Part shown: positions 50,231-61,883 of the stretch, piece after piece
Layout: the number at the start of each line of letters is the position of its first letter
Numbering within the stretch: the first letter of the stretch is position 1
Origin: Epiperipatus broadwayi
Taxonomy: Eukaryota; Onychophora; Udeonychophora; Euonychophora; Peripatidae
Reading direction: 5' to 3'
DNA: 64,000 bases
Assembly (NCBI GenBank): GCA_028023455.1
Contig: JAQFVV010013312.1
Coordinates: 96,753-160,752, forward strand
Program-made: the position numbers and the translations under genes
The notes under the pieces: model-generated
The model's database searches: none
What the model saw: only the letters and a program-made list of their open reading frames with translations
Told to the model about the DNA's origin: nothing

Positions 50231-51958
50231 TCAATTCATTTATTTAAGTGCTAAACAACAGCATAAAGCCAATTACAGCTTACACATACAATAAAAGTGA
50301 AAACAAAACATATAACATAAAATGAAAATTTAAATGTATACATAATAAAATTTAAAAGACAAAATCAAACTTCACATTTCAGTTTAACAAGATTACAAAA
50401 TTTCTTATAATCAATGTTACACAGATTAAGGTTACTCCCAATTTGATTATATAAAGAGGGTAACCTAAATAAAGGAGAAAATGTAAGAATATTAGAACGG
50501 CATGTTTGAATCTGATATACACAAGTAGACCTAGTATCATAACTCAAAGACCTAACTGAGATAGTTGAAACTATATCTGATAAAATAACCTGTTTATTAA
50601 CAATTTTATAAAAATATTTCAAATCCCTATACTTTTGTCTAGATGAAAGATTAATCATTTTACCCTCCCAAGAAACCTATTTGAAAAATTTCTTTGAAAT
50701 AGACTGCGACAAGTTACATCCTTGCAAAGAACTAGGGTTCCAAATTATTGAACCATATTCAATAATAGGAAGAACCAATGAAAAAAAAACAATTTCCGTT
50801 TAGTATCATTACTGAACTGATAACCATGTCTAAGAATGGCACCCATAACCTTAAAAGCTTTACCAACAATCATTTCAAGATGAGGAATAAAAGATCCATT
50901 ACAAAAAAAACATAATCCCAAGATATTTTGGCATTTAACTGAAATAATTTTATGAGAATTGATATAATAATAAAACTGTAAAACTTCAGATTTTTTGGAA
51001 TAAGAAATAAAGGAACATTTATCAAAATTAACTGTCATATTATTTGACTGACACCAAGCACTAAAGTTATCAATATCCTTCTGAAGGAGAACACAATCGT
51101 TCACTGATACAATTCTTCTAAAAATCTTACAGTCATCAGCATGGCTTAACAGAAAAGAATATCTCAAGCAATCATTAATGTAAACATTAAACAGCATGGG
51201 TGCTAAAATACTACCCTGTGGAACACCTAAATTGCATTCAAAATTAAATGAAACTTTATTATTGAATTTAATATATGCTGTACGACTACATAGAAATGAT
51301 TGAAACCAATATACAAGTTTATTAGAGAAACCTATTTATGTAATTTATGAAGTAAGACACTGTGATCAACTTTATCAAAGGCTTTTGACAAATCAAAATA
51401 AATAACATCTAGTCTTTGACGATCTTCAATAGCATGAGCTATATGATCATAAATTGTCAGTAGATTACTATCAATTGATCTATTAGGACTAAAACCATGT
51501 TGAGAAGAAGAAATTATCTTACCCACATCTGAAATAATTTTATTATAAATACATCTCTCAAAAATTCTTGCAATGGTAAGCAAAACAGAAAACGGTCTAT
51601 AATTAGAAACACAATCTCAATCACCATTTTTGAAGATTGGAACCATTTTAGCACATTTCAAAACACTAGAAAAAGTACAAGAATTAAGAGGCAGATTAAA
51701 AATAAAGGCAAGAGGTACTGCAATAAATTCGGCTAGCCCCTTATAAATAAAAGAAGGAATATTATCATACCCTAAACTAGAGTGAGTCTTAAGCCTCCTA
51801 ATAGCTACAATAACATCTTCCCTAGAGATATGATCAATTGTACATTTAGCACTAGACAAATTGCCAGGAAATGTAATTTTAGAATCAATCCCATGTTGTG
51901 AAAAGTATAACTCTGCAAAATGTTTAGAAAAATCATCTGCATTTAATGCAGAACCGTG
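50231..51958 (-). pseudogene. LINE (CR1/Jockey type), 5'-truncated, RT only
   Basis: Minus-strand pieces in order are: linker and RT start SSLGYDNIPSFIYKGLAEF (51988-51617), FERCIYNKIISDVGK and SQHGFSPNRSIDSNLL with YFDLSKAFDKVDHSVLL (motif A, 51583-51332), GVPQGSILAPMLFNVYIND (motif B, about 51160-51230) and LSHADDCKIFRRI (motif C, about 51140). The Tyr of the usual YADD is His here. Three or more frameshifts and stops are present. It is related to the intact LINE at 58957-63317 (same SLGYDNIP and ADDCK motifs). The 3' end reads TTGAATTATTATT on the minus strand and passes into (TAA)n; the truncated 5' end adjoins (TCA)n(TAA)n. Confidence 0.85.
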
Positions 51959-52567
<609 letters not shown>

Positions 52568-52779
52568 TCAATTTTTAATTTTTTCAATTCAATTTATTCT
52601 ATGAAATAAAACAAAGTACATCACAAATATTTAAAAACTCCAAACAAGAAAAATCTTGTGTGTGGAATTTACATGTAAAAATAAATTAAATAAAAATACA
52701 ATCAAAAATTCAAAAGAACAGTTTAGGAAATAAATAAAATTAAATAAATAAATAAAGTAAATGCCAAAATTAATACATA

Positions 52780-55581
52780 CTACACAACCATTGACACAAA
52801 TATTTTTTGAATGATATATAAGAAATATTATTCAGATCAATTGAACATTCATATACAAATTTATTAAACAACTTAGACCCAGAATAAACATATTGTCTTC
52901 TACTAGATTCCTTAAAAAATTTTGGTAAAGGTAATTGACATTTATTAGAAAGACGAGTATTTAGAACATAAACTCTAGAATTCAGAAAAGGTTTAGCACA
53001 AAAAATATCAAAAATAACTCTATATTGATATAAGTGATTTCAATCAAATAAACCAAATGCAACATAAATATTTCGAACAGAAGAGGAACGAGATCTACCA
53101 AAAATAATGCGCAAAGTATAATTTTGCAAAACACGCAAAGAAGATAAAATATGTCGAGAAGCATTACCCCAAATAATGATATTGGAAGATAAAATACTCT
53201 GATAACAGGCAATGTAAATAAAAATGAGAGCAGACCTACGAAGAAATTTAACTAAATATTAAAACATATAGTTTAAATTACGTAACCGTTGACAAAGATA
53301 GGTAATGTGATTTGTCCAGGACAATCTGGAGTCAATATATATTCCCAAATACCAAAGGAATATTCTCACAAGTACATATACTATTATAATGCAAAGTATA
53401 CTTACAGAAAATTTTAATGTTAAGAGAAAAAAAAAGTATGCTTGTAAGAAAAAAGAATAGCTTTTGTTTCATCTAAATTGACCAACAATGAATTATATGC
53501 CAACCATTTACCAATTGAGTCCAAATCCTCATTCACTAATTTTTCCAGAAGATTATAAGAAACAGCATTGCAAGATAAAGCAATATCATCAGCAAAACCA
53601 AAAATCTTAGAATGTAACTTCAATGAAAATAAATCATTAATATAAATTAAAAACAATAGAGGACCAAGTACTGAACCTTGCGGAACTCGAGAATTAATCA
53701 AGACCACATCACTGATAGTACCATAAATATTAGTAAACTGTTTCCTATCATTTAAATAACTCTCCAACCAACTACCAATAGATCCACGAAAACCATACAA
53801 GTATCAACGTTTAATCAAAATATTATGATTAACAGAATCAAATGCTTTAGATAAATCAAGATAAATAGCCAATGTTTTAAGTTCCTGATCCAATGAAGAT
53901 GTTAAATACTGAACATGATGTTTTAAAGCATCCAATGTACTTCTGCCAGGAAGAAAACCATATTGATAGTCAGATAAAATTTTATTTTTAAACAGAAATG
54001 ACAACATTTGATCCCTAACAATCATTTCCAATAATTTAGAAAAAACAGAAATAATAGCAATTGGCCTATAATTGACCATAAGAGTAGAATCACCCTTTTT
54101 ATAAACAGGAGTAATAACATTAACTTTCAGACATTCTGGAAATGATCCAGACTGCAAAGATAAATTAAATAAATGAACTAAAACAGGCAAAATTGCGACC
54201 TTATTTTCTTTAAGCATCTTAGGTGTTATACCATCTAGTCCAAAAGAAGTGACATTTTTTTTAAACTATCAATTGCTACAGACAACTGAGATTCAGAAAC
54301 ATCAGAATATAAAAAAGAATTCAAACTTGAATAAGAAGACAAAATCTGCTCAGGCACATCACGCATCGATAAATTTACAAAATACTCATTAAACCGATCA
54401 GCTAAATATTTTTCATTTTTCTGTAACTCAATTAAACTTTCATTATATTTAATACATTTAATACGATCAGGAGAAGATTTTTTAATCAAAGAATTTATTG
54501 TTCTCCATTTCAAAGAAACATTTTTATCACTAAGAAATTCTTGATAATATCTAAACTTCAACTTTCTAATATCAGACTTAATTTCAACATTAAGTTTTTT
54601 TAAAACATCTGATGAGCCATCCAAAGATTTTAACACATTTCTCTGATTAATTTTACATACCAGCGCATCTGTCACCCAAAGAGATCTTCTTCTATTCTTA
54701 CTTGTCAATTTTAAATGAAACTTTGCTTTAGCAATTAAATCTAAACAAATAGCTTGGAACCCCAAAAATGCATCATTTACATTATCTATCATAAAAATCT
54801 CATCCCAATTCTGAACAGATAATAAATAATTCAATTTAGAAAAAGATAATTTCTCAACATATGCACAAACATTAATATTATCCATACAATTCAATATTTT
54901 TAATTCAGTAGCAAAATGATCTGTAAGAAATAATTTAGAAAGAGACGAATCAGAAAATAAACTGCGGCTTAATCTAACAAAAATGTGATTTAAAAGAGAT
55001 TGAGATATAGGAGTTATACGCGTAGGTGAAAAAAGCGTTTGACTAAATCCATATCTATAAAGTAAATTTAAATAATCTACAGTAGACTTACAAGCATTAT
55101 TTAACAAATCAATATTTAGATCACCCATTAAAACAGCAGATTCTGAACACAAATCTAATAACAAAGAATCAAGTTCAGTAACAAAATCCAAAACTTTACT
55201 TGTACATGATCTATATATAGCAAAAACAGAAAGCACACATTTAGGAAGTCTCAAAGTTAATAAAATACATTCTGCAGTATTAAATGTTGGAATAATGAAA
55301 GAAAAGTCTAAACCGGCTTTTATAAAAACCATAACACCCACAGATCGTAAATGCATACTAAGAGAAAGTATACTCGTATAGCCATTCAAACTATATAAAT
55401 TTTGTTCTTGTAAAGAAATCCAAATTTCCGTTAAAACAATTATATCAAAATGAAATAAAGGAAAATTATTTAAATAAACTACAAGTTCATCAAAATGACA
55501 TCTAATGCTACTTATATTTAAATGAAATAAATTAAGTGAAGCAAAATCTTTTTCCTGAGAAATCAAATCAGAATTTATCAT
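52780..55581 (-). pseudogene. LINE ORF2: APE-type endonuclease and reverse transcriptase
   Basis: 55581-54235 encodes the endonuclease: HLNISSIRCHFDEL, VLTEIWISLQEQN (usual ETW altered to EIW), GDLNIDLL and LTDHFATEL (catalytic Asp-His). RT parts follow in 54217-53804 (VYKKGDSTLMVNYRPIAIIS, YGFLPGRSTLDAL, LDLSKAFDSVNHN) and 53800-53420 (VPQGSVLGPLLFLIYINDLF, FGFADDIALSC). One frameshift lies near 54230, one TGA near 53802, and more changes lie in the C-terminal part to about 52780. Motif C FADD is intact. ORF2 begins 13 bases after the ORF1 stop. Confidence 0.85.
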
Positions 55582-55593
55582 AATAAATAAATT

Positions 55594-56498
55594 TCAGAAT
55601 GACTCCAAATCACTTTCATTTCTAATTAAAACACGAGGAGAATTATAATCTTTTCTCACATACACTGATCCATTATGAATGAAAGCAAAACCTTGACCAG
55701 AACGTAACTTCTGTTTCGCCAACCATAAAAGCCTTCTATTGAATGGAGTCAAATCCTGATTAATATAAATATGTTTGTTATTATTAACCCCAGGCAAAAT
55801 TTGAGAAACTGTTAAAACAGATTTTTTTATTATTAAAAACTGTATGGCAGAATTTCGTGATTTAAAACGAGCTACAATAAAACCTGGAGCTCCTGATTTA
55901 TTTTTTGTACGAAAAACGTTTTCCAAATCTATAGCGACATCTGAAACACCGAGCGTGTCCGCCACGTTAATAAAATTAATGGCAAATTTTCATTTTCTTG
56001 AAAAGGCAAAACCTGTATTTCAACTTCATGATCCAAATTAAATCGTTTCATAGAATGTAATTTATCTTTCAGTAACAAAATCTCATTCTCATTTGAAGTA
56101 CAAGAATTAGAAAGACGAATTATTTCTTGATTATTCCGATCCACATTTTCACGTAAAGAAATAACTTATGTCCGCAAATTAGCAACTGCTTGAGATAACT
56201 CTGAAATTGTGTTGTGAATCACCGGCAATAATTTTAATTTATCCAAAATTTCCTCCAAAATTAAATCAGGTGAATTTTTAGCAGTCATAGATGAATCCAA
56301 AGCATCACTAGCCTTAGAAAAACTAAATCTACAAGCAGCACACCTCCATTCTTGCTTCTTTTATATAGACATTCTTCGTTAAGTAGTATCACTCAACGAT
56401 GCACATGCAAAGTGCATACCGGACGTACAACCAAAGCAGGATATGAAATTACCATTTTTTGGTAAAAGTTCTTTACAAATAGAACATGAATCCATCAT
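55594..56498 (-). pseudogene. LINE ORF1: PHD finger, coiled coil, baculovirus FP25K-like domain
   Basis: Starts with the second ATG-like codon pair of MMDSCSICKELL at 56498. CSIC, CFGCTSGMHFAC and CAAC give the C4HC3 pattern of a PHD finger (residues about 5-55), interrupted by two stops. Next comes a helical region LEEILDKLKLLPVIHNTISE with one stop and a Ser/Asn/Leu-rich coiled coil. After a frameshift near 55960, VADTLGVSDVAIDLENVFRT, GFIVARFKSR, NQDLTPFNRRLLWLAKQKL and GSVYVRKDYNS match the FP25K-like domain seen in many retroelement ORF1 proteins. Known role of such ORF1 proteins: RNA binding and particle formation. Broken by at least three stops and one shift. Confidence 0.75.
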
Positions 56499-56560
56499 TA
56501 AAAATTTAAAAAGTTAAAAAATCAAGAGAACAAGTAAACACATCTTTACACTAGAAAACC

Positions 56561-56639
56561 GGAAGTAGTAGTAGTAGTAGTAGCGGTAGTAGTGGTTGTA
56601 GCGGTAGTAGCGGTAGCAGTAGCAGTAGCAGTAGCAGTA

Positions 56640-56678
<39 letters not shown>

Positions 56679-56714
56679 GCAGCAGCAGCAGCAGCACCAC
56701 CACCACCACCACAG
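56561..56714. repeat. Compound trinucleotide tract at the 5' end of the second LINE
   Basis: (TAG)n with CGG and CAG variants, then (TAA)n, (CAG)n and (CAC)n units in one phase. Confidence 0.95.
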
Positions 56715-56849
56715 AATGCAGTCCATTTGAATACAACGATGTTAACAAGCTCTAGTTTTTCATACTTCAAAAGTACTTTAAACTTAGGTCTGAAAAGGTG
56801 AAAATATTACCCTGATATTTATATATTTTAAATCCCATTGATAACTAAT

Positions 56850-57650
56850 TAATAATTTTGTGTTGCATTTTTCACTCAAAATTTCAATTAAAATCAAGTT
56901 ACCCAACGATAATTTGGAAAACAATATGGTGACAAAGTGATTATGTGATCAGAAAAGCCTGCAGTTAATATTAGCAGTCCAAAATTTCAAAGTCCAACAT
57001 TCAGTCAAACATAATCTTATTTTTTATTTTATTGTAGTAATTTCCGATTTTTGTTTGGAAAAGAAAAGAAAAAGAAAATTCAGTTTCAAGTTCCACGGAA
57101 AGAGCTCACTTCCTCACAAACAAGTTAACGAACTGTCCTTTTTAATATTTAAAAAGTATTCAAAATCTTAGGCTAACAGAAGAAAAAAACTACCTCCATA
57201 TACTTTTTTCAATTTTTAATCAGTTGATAAGTTGTAATTTTATGTTACAACTTTAATTCAAATTTTCAATTAAAATATGCTTACTTAACGATAAGTTTTT
57301 TTAAAAAAGCCATCACATGACCAGTGTCCGTCCACTGTCACACCAGTGCAAAATTTCAAAGTCCAAAGATCAGTCAAGCAAATTCTTCTTATTTTTAAGT
57401 TATTGTAGTAAACTTTGATATTTGTATAATAATAAAAATTCGATCTCAAGTTCCCCAGCAGTCATTACACCTGCTCACACCAAGTTAATAAATCCTGGAC
57501 ATTTTAATGCTTATAAAGTACTCAAAAGCTTAGAATAACAAGTTAAAAAGACTAACATTATGTACCTATTTAATTCCTATTTTGTGTTGTATTTTTCATT
57601 CAAATTTTCAATTTAAAGCAAGTTATTAATGATTATTTCAAAAAACCATA
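56850..57650. repeat. Degenerate tandem repeat, period about 340-380 bases
   Basis: Units start at about 56858, 57239 and 57582 with TTTTGTGTTGCATTTTTC-like sequence and share CAAAATTTCAAAGTCCAA and TCAAGTTCC segments. About 2.3 units, strongly diverged. Confidence 0.65.
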
Positions 57651-57659
57651 AGACATTTC

Positions 57660-57930
57660 CAATGCCAAACCTAACCACTTACCCAGGTTTCACTGTGTCT
57701 CCCTATGTCTGAACCAATCTCACACTTCAACCATATCACTCTCACCTCTAATGCATCCAGACCCAGATTCTGCTCATCCTACCATAAACTCCAATTCATC
57801 AATTGCAAAAATTCTAACACACTGTGCCACTACCTTCTTCTGGAACGCTAAACCCACTACACATGGATTTCATACTTAAATCTCATCAAAAGCTTTTTAC
57901 AAGTCTGCATATATATCATAGGTAGATCCA
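57660..57930 (-). pseudogene. Strongly decayed LINE fragment
   Basis: The minus strand near 57880-57925 encodes STYDIYADL-stop-KAFDEI, resembling RT motif A (D-L-x-K-A-F-D). Nothing else is clear; flanking stops are frequent. The downstream text with scattered Cys is too diverged to assign. Confidence 0.3.
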
Positions 57931-58261
57931 GACTCTGGCCAATCTATCCAATTTAACAATTTTAACAGCTTTATCACCACCCTCTTCTGAAATACTCATC
58001 TATTCAAATGCACCAAAAACAGACATACCATTGTTAACAAAACCTCTTCACCAACTATGAAAACAATTATCCCATGCTTCATAACCATAACAACACATCC
58101 CCAATGAAATCAAGAGAAAACCTGATCACCCAAAGAAAATCTACACCCTCAAGAGTCAAAAAGAACTGACATTGATTTAATATCAGTGTCTGCAGATCTC
58201 ACAAACAATTGACAAATTCCCATGAAAATCACTAGTCCTTCACATATGTTACCTAGGCAAC
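57931..58261. other. No recognisable gene
   Basis: Unusually C-rich on the plus strand compared with the surroundings, perhaps an extension of the LINE relic. Confidence 0.4.
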
Positions 58262-58925
58262 TCAATTATATGTAAAATTAAACCTGGTTTGCATGTGTAA
58301 ATACAGCAATTCAGAGCATGTAAAACTTGTGTAATTGTGTGTAAATCAATATTTAAATATTTAAACCTACAACTACAAATGGCCAATGTAGCCACAACAA
58401 TAGGTAAACATCAAGTAACTAATCCACTGCTTGTAAAAATGTATCCAGTCCTGGGTAAATCAATAAATCAACTTTTGCATATGTAAACCTATAACTACAG
58501 ATTGTTTATGTAACCAAAGTAATCCAATCTATGTAAAACACTTTTAACTAATCCACAATATGTCAAAATGCTTGTACTCTTGTGTAAATCAATAAATTAA
58601 CATGTACACACATAAATCTCATCTATGGATTGCTTATCTAACAATAGCAATCCAAGCTATGTAAAACCCTTGTTACTAATCCACAGCATATAAAAATTTC
58701 TGTAAACTTATGTAAATCAACATTTACATTTGAGCACCTATAACTACAGATTAACTATGTGTACCACAACAATCCAAGCTATGTAAAACTTATGTAACTA
58801 ATCCAGAACATTGAAAAATTGATGTGTAAAAAATAAAGTAACTTTTATATATGTAAGGCTAAAACTATGGATTGCCCATCTAAACACAGCAATCCAAGCT
58901 ATGAAATCCTTGTAACTTTCTAAGA
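58262..58925. repeat. Minisatellite, period about 125 bases, five to six units
   Basis: Each unit contains AACTAATCCACAGCATGTAA-like, TGTGTAAATCAATAAATCAA-like, CCTATAACTACAGATTG-like and AATCCAAGCTATGTAAAAC. Units start at about 58418, 58548, 58677 and 58797 and differ by about one base in six. Confidence 0.8.
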
Positions 58926-59141
58926 TAAATAAAGCTTATCATTGAAACATAATAATAATTCAATTCAATTCAATTCAATATCCATTTATTATGTGCATTT
59001 CAACATTTACACTTTAACAGAAATCCACAATAAAAAAAAATAATAATAATAACAATGATAATAATTAAAATTTAAAAAAAAAACAATTATAATCAAATAC
59101 AAGCTAAATACATAAAATTATATATACATATATGTTCATAA

Positions 59142-61880
59142 CTATACATTTAGTTGTTTTTTAACATTCATCACAAATTGATCGCAAAAAATATCAATAT
59201 TATTAAAAGTTAGATTATATACCATTTGCAATCTATTAATAACTGATTTACCAAAGAAAGTATTTTTACATATACTAATCTTGAAAGTTTGCATTTCTCT
59301 TAATAAGCCACAAGGTACTTTCAATTCTATTTTTGATATACAGTTACTGACATCAATTTTCCCATCAATCAACTTTTTCAGTAATATCATATCCTTCAAC
59401 ATTCTCCTTTCTTTCAATACTGTTTTGACAGTTTGACATTCACCCATTATTAATTTATTAAATATTTTTTCAATATTATATATTTTAGACTGAATATTAA
59501 TCAGATTGAAGTTCCATATACAAGAATTATATTCTAAAACTGTAACAACAAGAGAAAAAAGTAACCTATATTTTATGGAAATAGATAAATCTCTCCAATA
59601 TCTCAAAATACAGCCCATCTTTCTGTATGCTTTATTAATAATACATTTAATATGTGCATTAAAAGTAAAATTGCTACAAAATATAATTCCTAAATCAGAT
59701 ACAGTCTCTTTATATTTAATAACACCATTCTCAATTTTATATTGATAAACAGATTTTTCAGTTTTATTAGTATAGGAAACAATGCATGTTTTATTAATGT
59801 TAATCTCCATGTTGTTATACCTACACCATATAATAAAACTATCTATATCCTTTTGAACCTCAATATGATCCCTATAAGTAATAATTCTTTTAAATAACTT
59901 ACAATCATCAGCATAAGTAAGTATCATACTATTTTTTATGCTATGATCAAGATCACACATATAAACATTAAAAAGCAATGGTGCTAATATTCCACCCTGA
60001 GGAACACCTATCATATTATCAAAAAAAAGAGAATTAGTTTTATCCATATGTACATAAGATTTTCGACCCCTCAAATAATTGGAAAACCACTCAACTAAAT
60101 GAGGACTAACACCCAACATTTTAAGTTTATACAAAAGTCTAATATATGAAACTTTGTCAAATGCCTGAGTCATATCAAAATATACAACATCTAATTGCTT
60201 CTGATCAGATAAGGCATGAGCAATATGATCAGATATCACCATTAAATTAGTTTCAGCAGATCTACCAGGTAAAAAACCATGCTGATAACTAGGTAATACC
60301 TTAATCATATCTACAATAATATTACTATAAATACACCTTTCATAAATTCTAGCAAAAGGTGACAGAATTGAAATAGGTCTATAATTACCCGAATCAGATC
60401 TATCCCCTTTTTTAAAAATTGGTATAATTTTAGCTATCTTAAATATATCAGGAATAATAGTTTTCTCAATTGATAAATTAATAATATAATGCAATGGTGC
60501 TACCAAACATTCAGCACAACCCTTGATAATAAAATTAGGAATATTATCATATCCCATAGAAGATTTCGATTTAAGTTTAGAAATTGCAGTAAACACTTCA
60601 GGAATTGCAATTTTATTAACATCTATATTCCAAAAACTTTCTTTATTAAATTTAATATCAACCATATTATCATTACTTGAAGTATCTAAGTACATATTAG
60701 TAAAATGATTGACTAGATCATCCATAGAAGGCCTAATTACATTATATCTACAACTTTTACTTCCAACAATATTAAGATCTTTTATATAATTCCAAAACAT
60801 TTGTGGATTATTCCTAAAATTTTCTTCAACTCTATTTAAATTATTATTATAATCTCTTTTCATAAGAGTTTTAGTATAAGCACGCAAACCACTAAATTTC
60901 TTATACAATTCTTTATCATTAGTTAGTTTATATAACCTATGATATTTGTGCTTTCTATTTAAGCCCTTACACAATTCCCTAGAAAACCATTTAGGATATT
61001 TGTTATTAGTATTTAAATAATGCCTAACAGGAATATATTGATCTAGACAATTTTGAACTATACCAACAAAATTATTTGCCGCTATATTTGGATCATTTTC
61101 CATCAAAATTACATTCCAATCAATGTCCTCAAAAGCTTTATAAAGGCCATAATAGTCACCATGTTTGTAATCTCTCTTACTATTTACCATAGGCTTTATA
61201 TGTTCATGAGAACCATCTATTACAAATTCCAAAGGTGGATGATAAGGATCAGGGGGCAAAAGAGCTTGATCAGCCTCTTTGCACTTCAAATCATTCTTAG
61301 TGCTAAACAATAAATCCAACATACCCCCCCTAAAATTAATAATACTATTAAGTTGAATTAAACTAACCAACTCAACAAAAATTTTTAATCTATAAAGTTT
61401 ACTATTATCAACATTCTTATTACTATGTCTTGAGTAATCAGCTTCATTAAAATCCCCAACTATAATAATATCATATTTATATTTCACCAATATATCCTCA
61501 ACCTTAACTAAATATGCATCTAAATCATTCATTGACAAAGTAGGTCGAAGATATATAGTACCTAACAATATTTTATTTTTATTTTTTAAACTAACTTCAA
61601 TCCAACAAGATTCAATATTATTATCATTAATAATTATCTGTTTATGCTTTATGTCTTTTTTAATAGAAATCAAAGTACCACCTCCTCTTGTTTCATAATT
61701 ATAATTTCTATCACATCTATACACACAATACCTATCATCAAATATACTAATATTATCAATTTCTTCTTTTAACCAAGTCTCTGTTAAAAAGATAATATCA
61801 TATTCATTTAATAACAATTCAAATTTAAAATCAATTGTCTTAGTTCTAAGACCACGAACATTTTGATAATAACAATTCAT
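59142..61880 (-). CDS. LINE ORF2: APE endonuclease and reverse transcriptase, 912 aa, intact
   Basis: The N-terminal endonuclease has QNVRGLRTK (residues 6-14), LTETWL (32-37, catalytic Glu), TIYLRP, VGDFNEADY (141-149, Asp and Asn) and DPYHPPLEF (211-219, catalytic Asp/His). The RT follows with IFKKGDRSDSGNYRPISILS, SYQHGFLPGRSAETNLM, YFDMTQAFDKV (motif A), GVPQGGILAPLLFNVYM (motif B) and LTYADDCKLF (motif C, about 656-659), then a thumb and C-terminal region without RNase H. Function of the family: nick target DNA and reverse transcribe element RNA at the nick. All catalytic residues are present and no stop interrupts the frame. The start ATG is 3 bases after the six-base spacer that follows the ORF1 stop, within the palindrome AATTCATGAATT. 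This is the longest real reading frame in the window. Confidence 0.93.
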   Translation of the reverse strand: MNCYYQNVRGLRTKTIDFKFELLLNEYDIIFLTETWLKEEIDNISIFDDRYCVYRCDRNYNYETRGGGTLISIKKDIKHKQIIINDNNIESCWIEVSLKNKNKILLGTIYLRPTLSMNDLDAYLVKVEDILVKYKYDIIIVGDFNEADYSRHSNKNVDNSKLYRLKIFVELVSLIQLNSIINFRGGMLDLLFSTKNDLKCKEADQALLPPDPYHPPLEFVIDGSHEHIKPMVNSKRDYKHGDYYGLYKAFEDIDWNVILMENDPNIAANNFVGIVQNCLDQYIPVRHYLNTNNKYPKWFSRELCKGLNRKHKYHRLYKLTNDKELYKKFSGLRAYTKTLMKRDYNNNLNRVEENFRNNPQMFWNYIKDLNIVGSKSCRYNVIRPSMDDLVNHFTNMYLDTSSNDNMVDIKFNKESFWNIDVNKIAIPEVFTAISKLKSKSSMGYDNIPNFIIKGCAECLVAPLHYIINLSIEKTIIPDIFKIAKIIPIFKKGDRSDSGNYRPISILSPFARIYERCIYSNIIVDMIKVLPSYQHGFLPGRSAETNLMVISDHIAHALSDQKQLDVVYFDMTQAFDKVSYIRLLYKLKMLGVSPHLVEWFSNYLRGRKSYVHMDKTNSLFFDNMIGVPQGGILAPLLFNVYMCDLDHSIKNSMILTYADDCKLFKRIITYRDHIEVQKDIDSFIIWCRYNNMEININKTCIVSYTNKTEKSVYQYKIENGVIKYKETVSDLGIIFCSNFTFNAHIKCIINKAYRKMGCILRYWRDLSISIKYRLLFSLVVTVLEYNSCIWNFNLINIQSKIYNIEKIFNKLIMGECQTVKTVLKERRMLKDMILLKKLIDGKIDVSNCISKIELKVPCGLLREMQTFKISICKNTFFGKSVINRLQMVYNLTFNNIDIFCDQFVMNVKKQLNV

Positions 61881-61883
61881 GAA

